This document shows positions 36,589-45,494 of a stretch of 64,000 nt of DNA, piece after piece (within the stretch, counting starts at the first letter, position 1; every line of letters begins with the position of its first letter). The stretch comes from Actinomadura rudentiformis (GTDB lineage: Bacteria; Actinomycetota; Actinomycetes; Streptosporangiales; Streptosporangiaceae). The stretch is from the NCBI RefSeq assembly GCF_008923185.1, contig NZ_WBMT01000001.1, positions 62,001-126,000 on the forward strand. Reading direction: 5' to 3'. The notes beneath the pieces were generated by a model that was not told the DNA's origin, did no database searches, and saw only the letters and a program-made list of their open reading frames with translations. The translations under genes were made by a program, and so were the position numbers.

Positions 36589-37137
36589 TCACACGTCTTC
36601 GACGAACCGTCCCATCCAGCTCGCCAGCTGGGCTCCCAGCTCCTCATCGGCCGCCTGTACCAGCTCGTTGGGATCAGACGGCGGGGCGAGTCCGAACTGC
36701 TGATCCAGCCAGGCGAGATACTCCACGTGGTCGGGGCTGGCCTCATCGCCCTGCTCATCCTCGTCGTCCTCGACGAATCCGGCACAGTCATCCCACACAT
36801 GGATCTCCCTGTCACACCCAAACAACCGCAGCAGCTCGCGGATGTTGTGCGCGACGATGAAGATTCCGCCTTCATCCCCGAACACCACAACGGGCAAGGT
36901 GCTCAGGTCCGCACGGTCATCGACGCGCCAAAGCGCGTAGGTCGAGCCGGACAGAGTGGCGTCGGCGAAACCGAGGAAGCCGGCGACGAATTCCGGATCG
37001 GCCGTCCAGGTCTTGATTCCGGGAACGACTCCGAATTCGCGGAGCTCGACCGCTTGCGAATAGCACGCACGTCCGAGCCGTTCCTCGAACTCCTTGAGCA
37101 TGTTCAGCTCGGGGACGGGAGAATACGCGTGACTCAT
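36589..37137 (-). CDS. Probable SUKH/SMI1-like hypothetical protein
   Basis: I start at MSHAYSPVPELNMLKEFEER (182 aa). The motif YALWRVDDRADLSTLPVVVF and GDEGGIFIVAHNIRELLRLF resembles SUKH-type (SMI1/KNR4) proteins, where W/VVxFGDEGG precedes the helix of the fold. An Asp/Glu cluster (VEDDEDEQGDEASPD) lies in the C-terminal third. SUKH proteins often serve as immunity proteins for polymorphic toxins. No toxin gene is visible here. Family assignment is from pattern only. Confidence 0.6.
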   Translation of the reverse strand: MSHAYSPVPELNMLKEFEERLGRACYSQAVELREFGVVPGIKTWTADPEFVAGFLGFADATLSGSTYALWRVDDRADLSTLPVVVFGDEGGIFIVAHNIRELLRLFGCDREIHVWDDCAGFVEDDEDEQGDEASPDHVEYLAWLDQQFGLAPPSDPNELVQAADEELGAQLASWMGRFVEDV

Positions 37138-37215
37138 CGGCCGCTCCGCGACCAAGGCGTACTGCAAGATCGTTTCGGCCGGGCCGAGGGTACGAACCCA
37201 ACACGCCCTCGCCAC

Positions 37216-37703
37216 CAGCAGTCACCAGGACAAATGCCTCATCACTGCTTGACCGGTCCAGTGTCGGGTAGCGGCGTCGCATCGCTGTGCCGCCGCCCCT
37301 CACAACCGGGCGAGTGGGCTTTCCTCGTACCACGGCTCAAGCAAGCGCCGAGGGCTTGACGGGGTGAAGGTGTCGCCGGTCGCCTGCGGTCGCGGGCCCG
37401 AAGACTGCGTTAGCAGGAGGTGCACACCAGGCGCGTTCGCTTACCGTCCGGCGCCGTACCGCTCGGGGGACGCGCAGCAGCGGAGCCAGTCTGCCGAGGA
37501 TCTCTCCGATCGCCTGTGCGCGGCGTCAGGCTCGGCGCGGATGGCGCGCACGTACCCGCGTTGCCGCGCGGGAACGGTCTGGTCGGTGCCGGAGAGCGCG
37601 GTCTCCCCTCCAGGGTGGGCTCCAAGGGTGGTGTGGCCCTGGCCTTGGCGGGAGCCTGCCGCACCTGCCGAAAGTCCCGCCAAGCCTTGGGCGCTGGGTC
37701 AGG
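37216..37703. other. No gene seen (488 bp) apart from terminator
   Basis: Beyond the hairpin at 37644-37684 I find no supported gene. Open frames are typical of GC-rich noncoding DNA, with no motif or ribosome site. Confidence 0.4.
37644..37684 (-). terminator. Hairpin terminator after ankyrin gene
   Basis: CTTGGCGGGA and TCCCGCCAAG form a perfect 10-bp stem around a 21-base loop, 20 bp past the stop of the minus-strand ankyrin gene. Confidence 0.6.
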
Positions 37704-38993
37704 TCAGCGTTGGGAGTGGAAGGCGCGGAGGCGTTCCACTACCGGCTCGTAATTGAGATGGTTGCCTTGGGCGAGCCAGTGCTCGGCCAGTTCCAGGGCG
37801 GTACGGCCTCTCAAGTCGGGGGTGTCGTCGGCGCCGTGGCGCAGGATCTCCTCGACCAGGGCGAGGAGGATGTCACTTGCCACCTCATGTTCGTAGTACC
37901 CGTAACGGTCGAACAAGGCGTGCAGAGACCCTTCGGTGCCTGCGCCAGACTCAACCAGGAATCTCACCTCGTTCACCCGGATCTCCAAGTCCTCCCTTGA
38001 GCCGTACGGCAAGTCCCGCAACAGCGAGACGAGGCGGTCTTTCGCGTAGTGCATGGTGTGCGCCCCATGCTCGGTCAAGAAGCGGATTGCCTCCTGCGGG
38101 TAGGGGCGGGTCCTGATCGCCAGGTCGAGCAGTCGTGCATCGCGCCGGTTGGGTGCGTTCACCGGTGCTCCCGCTTCGACCAGCGTGCGGAGGATTCGCC
38201 AGTGGTCGTCGTGTTCGATGCGCTCGGCGGCGGGCTCAACGGTCTGGTCGCGGCCGAGGGCGGCGAAGTGCGGTGCGTTGCCGCCCTCGGCCTGCAGGGC
38301 CGGATCGGCCCCGGCGGCGAGCAACGCCGCGACGACGTCCAGGCGGCGGCGTGCGACCGCATGATGCAGCGGGGACATGCCGCGGTCATCGAGCGTGTTG
38401 ACGCTCGCACCGCGAGCGATGGCCGCTTGGACGGCCGCTGGATCGTCCGCCTCCAGCAGGGAACGGTCGGCGGGCGAGAGCGCACCGGTCGGCCGGAGTT
38501 CCAGGACGGCGTACGCCTCATCTTGATGCGGCGGAGAGGCTCTGGTCAGAAATACGAAGCGGGCGCTCACAAAGCGCCGAGGGGCAGCACCCAGGTAGGG
38601 ATCGTTCCAATGCTCCTTGGTCAGGACGTCCATGAGCGCGATGCGGTCGAGCACGATCAGGGCGAAAACTCGCCGTTCCCGCGCCTGGATCTCGCCCAGC
38701 ACGGGGAAGTCCTCCTCGGCATCCGCGTGCTCGGCCAAAAGGTCCTCGATCACGTCGGTGTCGTAGGGGCCCGCAGCCGCACGCGCCAGCAGGTCAAGGG
38801 CGCCGTACACGGAGGTGGCCTCGCCGAGCACTCGGATGCCGACCAGGTCCTCGTCCTGCTCGCTGTCTTCCTCCGTGATCGGGGCATCGTCCGGGTCGTA
38901 CATGACCGCGACGTAGCGTCCGCCGCACAGTTCGGGACGCAGTCGTCCAGAGTCGGTGTCGGCCAGGCAGCGCAGCAACTCGTCCACGTCCAT
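37704..38993 (-). CDS. Ankyrin-repeat protein
   Basis: I start at MDVDELLRCLADTDSGRLRP (429 aa). The N-terminal ~170 residues are acidic and of unknown fold. From about 185 there are ankyrin repeats: AVQAAIARGASVNTLDDRGM, SPLHHAVARRRLDVVAALLA, AGADPALQAEGGNAPHFAAL, and a weaker set LRTLVEAGAPVNAPNRRDAR. Ankyrins mediate protein contacts; bacterial ones often act as immunity or anti-toxin proteins. It lies with other immunity-like small genes on the same strand. It is cytosolic, with no signal peptide. Confidence 0.85.
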   Translation of the reverse strand: MDVDELLRCLADTDSGRLRPELCGGRYVAVMYDPDDAPITEEDSEQDEDLVGIRVLGEATSVYGALDLLARAAAGPYDTDVIEDLLAEHADAEEDFPVLGEIQARERRVFALIVLDRIALMDVLTKEHWNDPYLGAAPRRFVSARFVFLTRASPPHQDEAYAVLELRPTGALSPADRSLLEADDPAAVQAAIARGASVNTLDDRGMSPLHHAVARRRLDVVAALLAAGADPALQAEGGNAPHFAALGRDQTVEPAAERIEHDDHWRILRTLVEAGAPVNAPNRRDARLLDLAIRTRPYPQEAIRFLTEHGAHTMHYAKDRLVSLLRDLPYGSREDLEIRVNEVRFLVESGAGTEGSLHALFDRYGYYEHEVASDILLALVEEILRHGADDTPDLRGRTALELAEHWLAQGNHLNYEPVVERLRAFHSQR

Positions 38994-39014
38994 GATCGTG
39001 AAGTCTGTCACCAA

Positions 39015-39661
39015 GCCGATCCACCGCTATACCGCCAACGTCTTTCATGGGATCCGGTCAAGACCTGTTTGCATGTCCGTACTCATCGCGAGTGGCGTTC
39101 GGTGCTCACGACGAAGGTCGCACAACACCCGCCTGCACCGACGCGTCAGCAGTGAACGTCCGTCACCGTCCACCAAAAGCGCCAGAACGCGTTTACCTAT
39201 ACCTCGCTTCGTACGTGTGCGACGCGCGTGCGGCCCGAGAGCCGGCGGCCGCTTACCGCGCCGCCATCCCTCAAGCGCACAGCGGGCCTACACAGCGATG
39301 TGCCGCGGTTGGTATCCCCCAGGCTGCCGTCCGATCGGCGCCCAACCTCTCCGAAACGCAGGCGCGGACCAGGGCAGTGGCGACGCTTTGACGTCGACCC
39401 GCCGACCCGCCGACGAGCACGATCGGGTGACCTTGTTCGGGGACACCAGGGCGAATGGTTTCCCGGAGCTGCCCTGCTTGTACGCGATTGCTGCCGGGAT
39501 CTCCACCTGAGGGACGGCGACGTCGGAAGGTATGCCCTCGGTCAAGGGAGACCCTCGGTCGCTCCTGGCGAGGGGCGTCGGGTCGGCTTTGGCGGGTCTG
39601 GCTCCTAGGCTCCCCGGGGCCAGGAACCAGCCCGCGCCGTACTCACCGATCAGGACGTGCA
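39015..39661. other. No gene seen (~650 bp)
   Basis: Open frames on both strands lack motifs and ribosome sites. A minus-strand stretch reading VPQVEIPAAIAYKQGSSGKP followed by FALVSPNK has somewhat protein-like composition, but I cannot identify it. Confidence 0.4.
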
Positions 39662-40288
39662 ATGAACCTGCTGCATCCCGCCGCGCTGCGCCGTGACACG
39701 GGTCGCGATACGGGTCGCGATACGGGGGCCGCCGGGATCGTGCTTGCCATCATCGGTGGCATCGCCGTCCTGGCGGTCTTTTCCAGCCTCAATCACGAAA
39801 GCTGCGACGACCAGCCCGCCTCTGTCGGGCAGGCGAACGCCATCCCTGCCGGCTACCTCAAGCTCTACAAGAAGGCCGGCACCGACTACGGCCTGCCATG
39901 GACCCTGCTGGCCGGCATCGGAAAAGTCGAAAGCGGCCACGGAACCAGCACACTGCCTGGCGTCCACGACGGCGAGAACTACGCCGGCGCGGGCGGCCCC
40001 ATGCAGTTCCTGTCGGCGACCTGGAAGAGCTTCCGCGTCGACGGCAACAACGACGACGAAAAGAGCCGCTACGACCCCGCAGACGCCATTCCCTCGGCCG
40101 CCAACTACCTCAAGCACAACGGCGCTCCCGAACGGACCCGCACCGCGGTCTACATGTACAACCACTCCCGGGAATACGTAGATCGCGTTCTACAGTGGGC
40201 CGAGCGCTACGACGGCGGCGACTACTCCGTCACCGGCCGTACCGCCGCCCGCCCAGCGCCCTGCCACCGACCCGACGGCAAACGCTGA
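39662..40288 (+). CDS. Membrane-anchored lytic transglycosylase-like protein
   Basis: A 208-aa protein started at MNLLHPAALR. Residues ~11-22 are a small repeat (DTGRDTGRDTG) from a 12-bp tandem repeat. One transmembrane anchor covers ~24-43 (AGIVLAIIGGIAVLAVFSSL). A goose-lysozyme/SLT-type domain follows: LPWTLLAGIGKVESGHG with catalytic Glu at 90, then GGPMQFLSATWKSFRVDG and AANYLKHNGAPERTRTAVYM. It would cleave peptidoglycan glycan strands on the outside of the membrane. The fold and motifs match actinobacterial wall-remodelling transglycosylases. Confidence 0.88.
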   Translation: MNLLHPAALRRDTGRDTGRDTGAAGIVLAIIGGIAVLAVFSSLNHESCDDQPASVGQANAIPAGYLKLYKKAGTDYGLPWTLLAGIGKVESGHGTSTLPGVHDGENYAGAGGPMQFLSATWKSFRVDGNNDDEKSRYDPADAIPSAANYLKHNGAPERTRTAVYMYNHSREYVDRVLQWAERYDGGDYSVTGRTAARPAPCHRPDGKR

Positions 40289-40841
40289 CCAGCACAGATG
40301 GCGAACCGCAAGGATGAGCGGGCCGTCCGGAGGCTTGGTGGTGAGTGCCGGGCGGTTGCGCCGGAGCCCGTGCGCAAGTCGCAGGCGCGTCGAAGGCTCC
40401 GGTGAACGCCTGGACCAGGGCGGCGTTCTTGCTGTGCATCGCCCACGGGCCGGCTCGGCCAGGACTCGCGGGTCGCGTTCCCCGGACGATCAGTGCCGAC
40501 AGAATCGCCGGGCCAGAGGCGTCCATGATGTCGGTGGACACCGTCGACAGCAGTGCTCCTGCTGCATCGAGAGCAGAGCTAATGGCGGGACCGGCTGCGT
40601 GCTCTGCGCATCGTTCTGCCAGTGCTGCTAGGCCTGGCGGCTGCGCTGGCATCGGTAACCGAGTCAAGCGGGGACCCCCGACCTGGCCGGGAGGGCGGAC
40701 AAAAGTTCGATCCCGCCACCCGGGCCCCACCATCTCCGTCACTTAGGGGAGGCATTCGATTACTGTGCGGCAATTCGATTGTTTCTTGCTGACTGACTGG
40801 CGCTCGGACATGGTGAGATCCGGACGGGCACGGGAGGCATC
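40289..40841. other. No gene seen (553 bp)
   Basis: I see no supported gene, repeat or strong hairpin between the lytic transglycosylase and the squalene/phytoene synthase gene. Confidence 0.4.
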
Positions 40842-41831
40842 ATGTTGGTTCGGCGGTGGCTGGATGCGGCTGGGATCGCCGATCCGCGTCTGCGGCTGGC
40901 CTACACGGCGTGCGTGCGCATGGTCGTCGCGCGTGAGGGTGATCCCGCAAGGCTCGTGGCGCGGTTGCTGCCGGCGTCGCTGCGGCCATACGGGTTCGCG
41001 CTGGTGGCCTTGGTGGCGGTCGCCGATGATCTTTCGGACACCGGAGCTCCCGCGGGTCGCCGGCACCGGCTGGACGCGTTTGCGGACGCGGCTCTGACCG
41101 CGGTGGCGGCCGGTGATTCCGACCAGCCCGTTCTGCATGCCGTGGCGGACACCTTCGGTGTATGGGGGCTCAGCACGGTGCCGTTGGTCGACTATTTCGA
41201 GGCGACCCGGCGCGACATCGACTTCACCGGCTTCGCGACCTACGAGGACCTGCGGTCATGGACTCGGGCGGTGGGGGGCGCGATGTTGCGGCTGGGCTGG
41301 CCGATCTTCCGGCATCCCGAGGCGCCCGGCACACCGCCTGCGGTGCTGGCGGATGTCGGCGAGGCGGGACAGTTCACCGACATTCTCTGCGATCTGGCGG
41401 TTGATCTGCGCGAGCACCGGCTCTACCTGCCCCTGGCCGACCTGGACCGGTTCGGGGTCGAGCCGAACGATCTGTACGCCGGTCGCTGGTCGCGTTCGGT
41501 GCACGCACTGATCGGCTTTGAGGCGGGGCGGGTCCGTGCTCGCCTGGATGGTCTTGAAGCCCGGGTGCTGCCGCTGACGCATCCCGCCGCGGGACCCTTC
41601 GTGCGGACAATGGTCGCCCGTGCCCGCCTGACCCTCGATGAGATCGTCGACAGCGGTGCGTCGCTCTTGCAGCGGCCGATCACTCCACTGGTGGGACGCG
41701 ACATGCACCTGTGGCTGACGGAGGTGCGCTCTGGCGAGGCCGGCCGGGTCGTGCCGCCGAACCCGCCGGTCGCCCGGGCTTCACTGCGGCGGGTACCGAC
41801 CGGGTCGGACGACCTGACACGCATCGACTGA
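40842..41831 (+). CDS. Squalene/phytoene synthase-family enzyme
   Basis: A 329-aa head-to-head prenyl synthase relative. The first Asp motif is DDLSD (~61, in ALVALVAVADDLSDTGAPAG). The second is DILCD (~180, in GEAGQFTDILCDLAVDLREH), followed by RLYLP, as in squalene/phytoene synthases. Aromatic YFEATRRDIDF precedes it, matching the YxxxVA-type helix region of the family. The C-terminal ~40 residues are Pro/Arg-rich. It lies 22 bp before a polyprenyl synthetase gene, so together they could make a C30-C40 isoprenoid. Whether the product is a carotenoid or a squalene-like lipid is not decided by sequence here. Confidence 0.87.
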   Translation: MLVRRWLDAAGIADPRLRLAYTACVRMVVAREGDPARLVARLLPASLRPYGFALVALVAVADDLSDTGAPAGRRHRLDAFADAALTAVAAGDSDQPVLHAVADTFGVWGLSTVPLVDYFEATRRDIDFTGFATYEDLRSWTRAVGGAMLRLGWPIFRHPEAPGTPPAVLADVGEAGQFTDILCDLAVDLREHRLYLPLADLDRFGVEPNDLYAGRWSRSVHALIGFEAGRVRARLDGLEARVLPLTHPAAGPFVRTMVARARLTLDEIVDSGASLLQRPITPLVGRDMHLWLTEVRSGEAGRVVPPNPPVARASLRRVPTGSDDLTRID

Positions 41832-41853
41832 CAACGAGCGGAAGGAGCCCGAG

Positions 41854-42972
41854 GTGGCGACCTCGCAGGGGATCCGAGTCCCGTCGGACGACAGCGACGT
41901 CCCGTCGGATGACCGGAACGTCCCGCCGGATGACCGCGAGATCCCATGGGATCACCGCGACGTCCCGTCGGATGACCGCGACGTCGGCGTAAGAGCTTGG
42001 GCGGTGACGGCGGTCGAGGCAGAGCTACACCGCCAGGTGGCACAGCTGGAAGACCGGGATGACCTGTTCGACGTCATCGTGGCCGATGCGCTGTTCCCGC
42101 CGGGCAAGTTGCTGCGCCCGGTGCTGTGTCTGCTGTCGGCAGCGGCGGTGGGGGGCGACGCGACGGAGCTGGTGCCGTACGCGGCCGGTCTGGAGTTCCT
42201 CCATGTCGCCTCCCTGATCCACGACGACATCGTCGATCAGGACCCCGTCCGGCGCGGGCGGGTGTCGGCCGCCGAGCATCACGGGATCAGCGAGGCGCTG
42301 CTGGCCGGAGACGGGATCATCGCCCTGGGGATCAGATCGTTGCTCGGGCCGCCGGACGGTGCCGTTCCGGCGGCCCGGTCGGTCGACGCCTACCGGGTGG
42401 TCGCCGATACGGCCGAGCACATGGCCCGGGCCGCGCTGAAGGAGACCGAGATACGCGGCGACCCGAACGTCTCGGTGGCCGACGGCTTGGCCATCATCCG
42501 CGGAAAGACCGCCGGGGTGCTGCGCGGCGCATGCCGGTGCGGCGCGGTGCTGGCGGGCGCATCGGCAGCCTGGACCGACAGCCTCAGCCTGTACGGCCTG
42601 CGGCTGGGAATGGCCTTCCAGATCCGCGATGATCTGCTGCCCTACACCAGCACCGAGCATCTGGCGGGCAAGCAGCCCGTCAGCGATGTGGCCAACCGCC
42701 AGCCCACCCTTCCGGTCCTGCTCGCCCACGCCGCTGCCGACCCAGGAGACCGGCGACTGCTCACAGAGCTCTTCGCCGGTGGCGACGACTCGCTGGCAGC
42801 CCACCGGGAACTCGCCGCTCTGCTCGAACGAACCGGCGCGTTGCGTGAGGCGGCGCACCTGGCCACCTCCTACGCCGAACAAGCCCGCGACGCCTTGGCG
42901 GACTTGCCTGCCACCGAAAGCCGGGACTGCCTGGCGGATCTGGCGATGACCGCCGCAGAGCGCGATCACTGA
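41854..42972 (+). CDS. Polyprenyl diphosphate synthase with acidic repeat N-terminus
   Basis: The 372-aa enzyme starts at GTG after AAGGAG. Residues ~9-43 are five 7-residue repeats rich in Asp. The catalytic domain then shows FPPGKLLRPVLCLLSAAAVG, the first Asp-rich motif HDDIVDQDPVRRGR (~124), the RGKTAGVLRGAC helix, and the second Asp region FQIRDDLLPYTS (~259). The usual fifth Asp of the second motif (DDxxD) is Pro here. It should extend allylic diphosphates for the synthase encoded just upstream; chain length cannot be set from sequence alone. The two genes are an operon. Confidence 0.9.
   Translation: MATSQGIRVPSDDSDVPSDDRNVPPDDREIPWDHRDVPSDDRDVGVRAWAVTAVEAELHRQVAQLEDRDDLFDVIVADALFPPGKLLRPVLCLLSAAAVGGDATELVPYAAGLEFLHVASLIHDDIVDQDPVRRGRVSAAEHHGISEALLAGDGIIALGIRSLLGPPDGAVPAARSVDAYRVVADTAEHMARAALKETEIRGDPNVSVADGLAIIRGKTAGVLRGACRCGAVLAGASAAWTDSLSLYGLRLGMAFQIRDDLLPYTSTEHLAGKQPVSDVANRQPTLPVLLAHAAADPGDRRLLTELFAGGDDSLAAHRELAALLERTGALREAAHLATSYAEQARDALADLPATESRDCLADLAMTAAERDH
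41878..41982 (+). repeat. Five 21-bp tandem repeats encoding acidic heptads
   Basis: Consecutive 21-bp units encode VPSDDSD, VPSDDRN, VPPDDRE, IPWDHRD and VPSDDRD at the N-terminus of the polyprenyl synthase. The units keep frame and length while diverging, so the tail is maintained as coding sequence rather than a recent slip. Confidence 0.85.
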
Positions 42973-43131
42973 AGCCGACGGCGAGTCGCGCCGCCCGCTT
43001 CTGTACTTTCCCAGCCGCAATCCACTCCTGGGCCCCACGGCCATGACACCATGACAACGTAATGACCTCGTCACGGAATGTAATAGCTTCCCGTGTGGTG
43101 CGGGGATGCCGACAGGGGGAACACGCCGAAC

Positions 43132-43749
43132 ATGTCATGCCACGGCCAAGGAGTCGCGCCCCGAGCCAGACTGCGGTGGAATCGCTTCGCGGTCACGCTC
43201 ACCGCCTCCGTTCTGCTGACCGGTGTGCTGGTTGTGGCAATGGTCCAGGGAACGCTCGCCACATCCTTCGCGTTGTCCAGCCGCGACATGAAGGTGTCGG
43301 CGAACCGGATCCAGGGCAACGGATATATCACCTACCCATCGGTGGTCACCTCCGCCGACGGCCGTAAGCACCCCGTCGTGGTGATCGCGGTCAAGTCCGC
43401 TCACGTACACGGCCTGTGCCAGTCCTCAGCCATTCCCACCCCGCTGGGCCGCTATGTCCTGCGGCTGCACTTTCCCGCACGGACGACATCGGTGAGCGTC
43501 ACCGATCTGAGGGTGTCAGCCACCACCATCAACGCAGGCCTCGACTTCTCCAGCCTGCAGCTCAACCGCGATGCCGCGAGCCTGGACGCCGTCCCAGGAG
43601 CCGTCGGCGACCCCGGCCAATACGGCCTGAAAGCCCTCGGCTTCGCCGTCGAGAACGTCAAAGTACGGTCCTGGTCCGTGGTCAGCGGCTCCCTCCAGGG
43701 GCAAGGAGCGCGGATGGCCATCGGACGTACCGAGCCCGAGTGCTTCTGA
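43132..43749 (+). CDS. DUF6230-family secreted/membrane-anchored protein
   Basis: Started at MSCHGQGVAPRARLRWNRFA this is 205 aa; a start 13 codons earlier is possible. One hydrophobic helix follows (~20-44, FAVTLTASVLLTGVLVVAMV) with an Ala-rich exit, then a beta-rich outer domain: SFALSSRDMKVSANRIQGNG, LDFSSLQLNRDA, VRSWSVVSGSLQGQGARMAI. It ends in Glu-Cys-Phe, as is typical of this family. DUF6230 genes are regularly paired with DUF6114 in actinomycetes, as here. Function is unknown; the location after the terpenoid genes suggests a cell-surface role. Confidence 0.75.
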   Translation: MSCHGQGVAPRARLRWNRFAVTLTASVLLTGVLVVAMVQGTLATSFALSSRDMKVSANRIQGNGYITYPSVVTSADGRKHPVVVIAVKSAHVHGLCQSSAIPTPLGRYVLRLHFPARTTSVSVTDLRVSATTINAGLDFSSLQLNRDAASLDAVPGAVGDPGQYGLKALGFAVENVKVRSWSVVSGSLQGQGARMAIGRTEPECF

Positions 43750-43780
43750 CCGGCTTCACGTCAAAGGCGGCCACGACGAC

Positions 43781-44164
43781 ATGACCCGAACCCTGCCACA
43801 CCGCTTCCACACCTGGCGGCATCGTCGCCCCTTCGGTGCGGGGCTGCTCACCGCCTTGGCCGGAGCCGAAATCCTGTTGGCTCCCGTCATCGGCGTCGGC
43901 CTGATCATCAATACCGGGCTCGCCGGGACGTCCGGCTTCCTGCTCGGCATCGTCCTGATCGGCCTGGGACTGGTTTTCTGGACGGCGCCCGCCCATCGCA
44001 CCCTCACCGCGGTGTTCACCATCGCCATCGCGTTCGCCGCGTTCCTCACCACGAATCTGGGGGGCTTCCTCATCGGCCACCTGTTGGCCCTCGCCGGGGC
44101 CGCCGCGGGCATCGCCTGGACCCCCGCCACCGACACCGAAGACGCGGCTCCTCGACAGGTATGA
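43781..44164 (+). CDS. DUF6114-family membrane protein
   Basis: A 127-aa protein with four hydrophobic segments (PFGAGLLTALAGAEILLAPV, GFLLGIVLIGLGLVFWTAPA, TLTAVFTIAIAFAAFLTTNL, GFLIGHLLALAGAAAGIAW). The WRHRRPFGAGLLTALAGAEI start is a family hallmark. It follows the DUF6230 gene by 31 bp in an apparent operon. DUF6114/DUF6230 pairs are conserved but uncharacterised; they probably form one envelope complex. Confidence 0.82.
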   Translation: MTRTLPHRFHTWRHRRPFGAGLLTALAGAEILLAPVIGVGLIINTGLAGTSGFLLGIVLIGLGLVFWTAPAHRTLTAVFTIAIAFAAFLTTNLGGFLIGHLLALAGAAAGIAWTPATDTEDAAPRQV

Positions 44165-44305
44165 CGACACCAGGCGCCGCGCCGACACCATGCCACCGCG
44201 ACCGCCGCCTGCCGCTTACCGCCACGTCCGCCGGTGCCAGCGCTCACTGGTGCCTTCTAGCCGATGACCTCACAGACACGCATGCCTTGAACCAGATTTC
44301 GCACC

Positions 44306-44640
44306 ATGAAGCAGAGCGAGTCCCCGGGGTTCGAGACCGTCACCGCTCGCGACGACGCCGCGCTCGTCGGCTTTGCCTACGGCCTGCCCCTGTATGCACG
44401 CTCGACTTGGTGGAACGGACTGGACCCGCCCCCGCCCGGACGGCTCCACACCGAGACCGGACACCCGCACCTTCGCTCTGATCGACCTGGCTGTACTCCC
44501 TGGCCAGCGCGGCTGCGGACTCGACCGCCGGCTCGCCGATGAGCTTCTGCGCGGCCGCCCTGAGGAACGCGCGACCCTGGCGACCAACCCCGCCAAACGC
44601 CAGGTCCAGCACATATCTCCTTGCCCTGAGCCCCTGCCAC
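44306..44640 (+). pseudogene. GNAT acetyltransferase, frameshifted
   Basis: One frame gives PGFETVTARDDAALVGFAYG, LPLYARSTWWNGLDPPPPG; the continuation in another frame gives TRTFALIDLAVLPGQRGCGL, DRRLADELLRGRPEERATLA, TNPAKRQVQ. Together they are the beta4-alpha3 acetyl-CoA-binding core (R/Q-x-x-G-x-G/A motif as GQRGCGLDRRL) and helix 4 of an N-acetyltransferase. The last ~40 residues are missing. Confidence 0.78.
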
Positions 44641-44649
44641 CAGCGTTTC

Positions 44650-45400
44650 CCGGTAGCCGGCCACCAGGGGCTCGCCGCGGCTTCCGGTCGGCGCCGCGTC
44701 CAGAATCTGAGCCGCCAGGCTGGTCACAGTGTCGTCCGTTGCTCGGCCGGATGCGCCTCGTAGACGGCCGCCGCGAGGGCGGGCGCGGTGGTCTTGTGCG
44801 GAGCACCGCGCGGGTAGGCGCGATTCTTGCCCTCCGCTACGACAGTCAGCGGGAAAGCTCCAGACTTGGCGGTCGTAGCGTTCGCCCATACCGATGAGCA
44901 CGGCGTCGCCTGGCTGTGGGCCGCACGCGGAAGCCGTCGGTGTGCGTCACGGTCATCCGGTGTCCGGCGATAGCCACGCGGAACGCGGTGTCGCCGCCCG
45001 GTGTTGATGAGTCGGATGCGCACACGGTCGCCCGGTTTGGCCTTGAACGTCTATGGTGCGCGGGCTGTGCGGCTGTTGAGGAGGTAGTGCGGGTAGCGGA
45101 CGTCACCGGCGTCCCGCCCCACTGTTTGGCTCGGTGCCCATGAGCATGTGGGAAGTCGACTGCGGTGAGGGGGAGGGTGTCGTTCCGCTGCCCATGCCGT
45201 CCATGTCACCCATTCCTCGCTGCAGCTCTGCGAGGACCTGACCGGGATTGCCGGTGACGCCGTCGAGTCAGTGGTCAAGGAGACGATCCATTCGGCGTCG
45301 TACGAGAGCGGCTCTCGCGGGTCGTCGACGATCAGCAGGGCGTAGAGACTGCGGTGGAGTTGCGTACCACCGCGGATGACCCGCTCGCAGGGGCGAGTCG
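44650..45400 (-). pseudogene. Multicopper oxidase, multiply frameshifted
   Basis: Across three minus-strand frames the order is LYALLIVDDPREPLSYDAEW, DGVTGNPGQVLAELQRGMGD, DVRYPHYLLNSRTARAP, VRIRLINTGGDTAFRVAIAG, HRMTVTHTDGF, LIGMGERYD and AKSGAFPLTVVAEGKNRA. That is the middle cupredoxin domain of a bacterial multicopper oxidase. Copper-binding N- and C-terminal His clusters are missing. At least four shifts make it nonfunctional. Confidence 0.8.
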
Positions 45401-45494
45401 CCTTGCCGCCATCACACCAGGCCTTCCTTGGCCATCTGTGCTGCTCGGCGCCATCTACGATGCGCAGTAGTAGGTGCCATGCTTGGGTGAGCGG

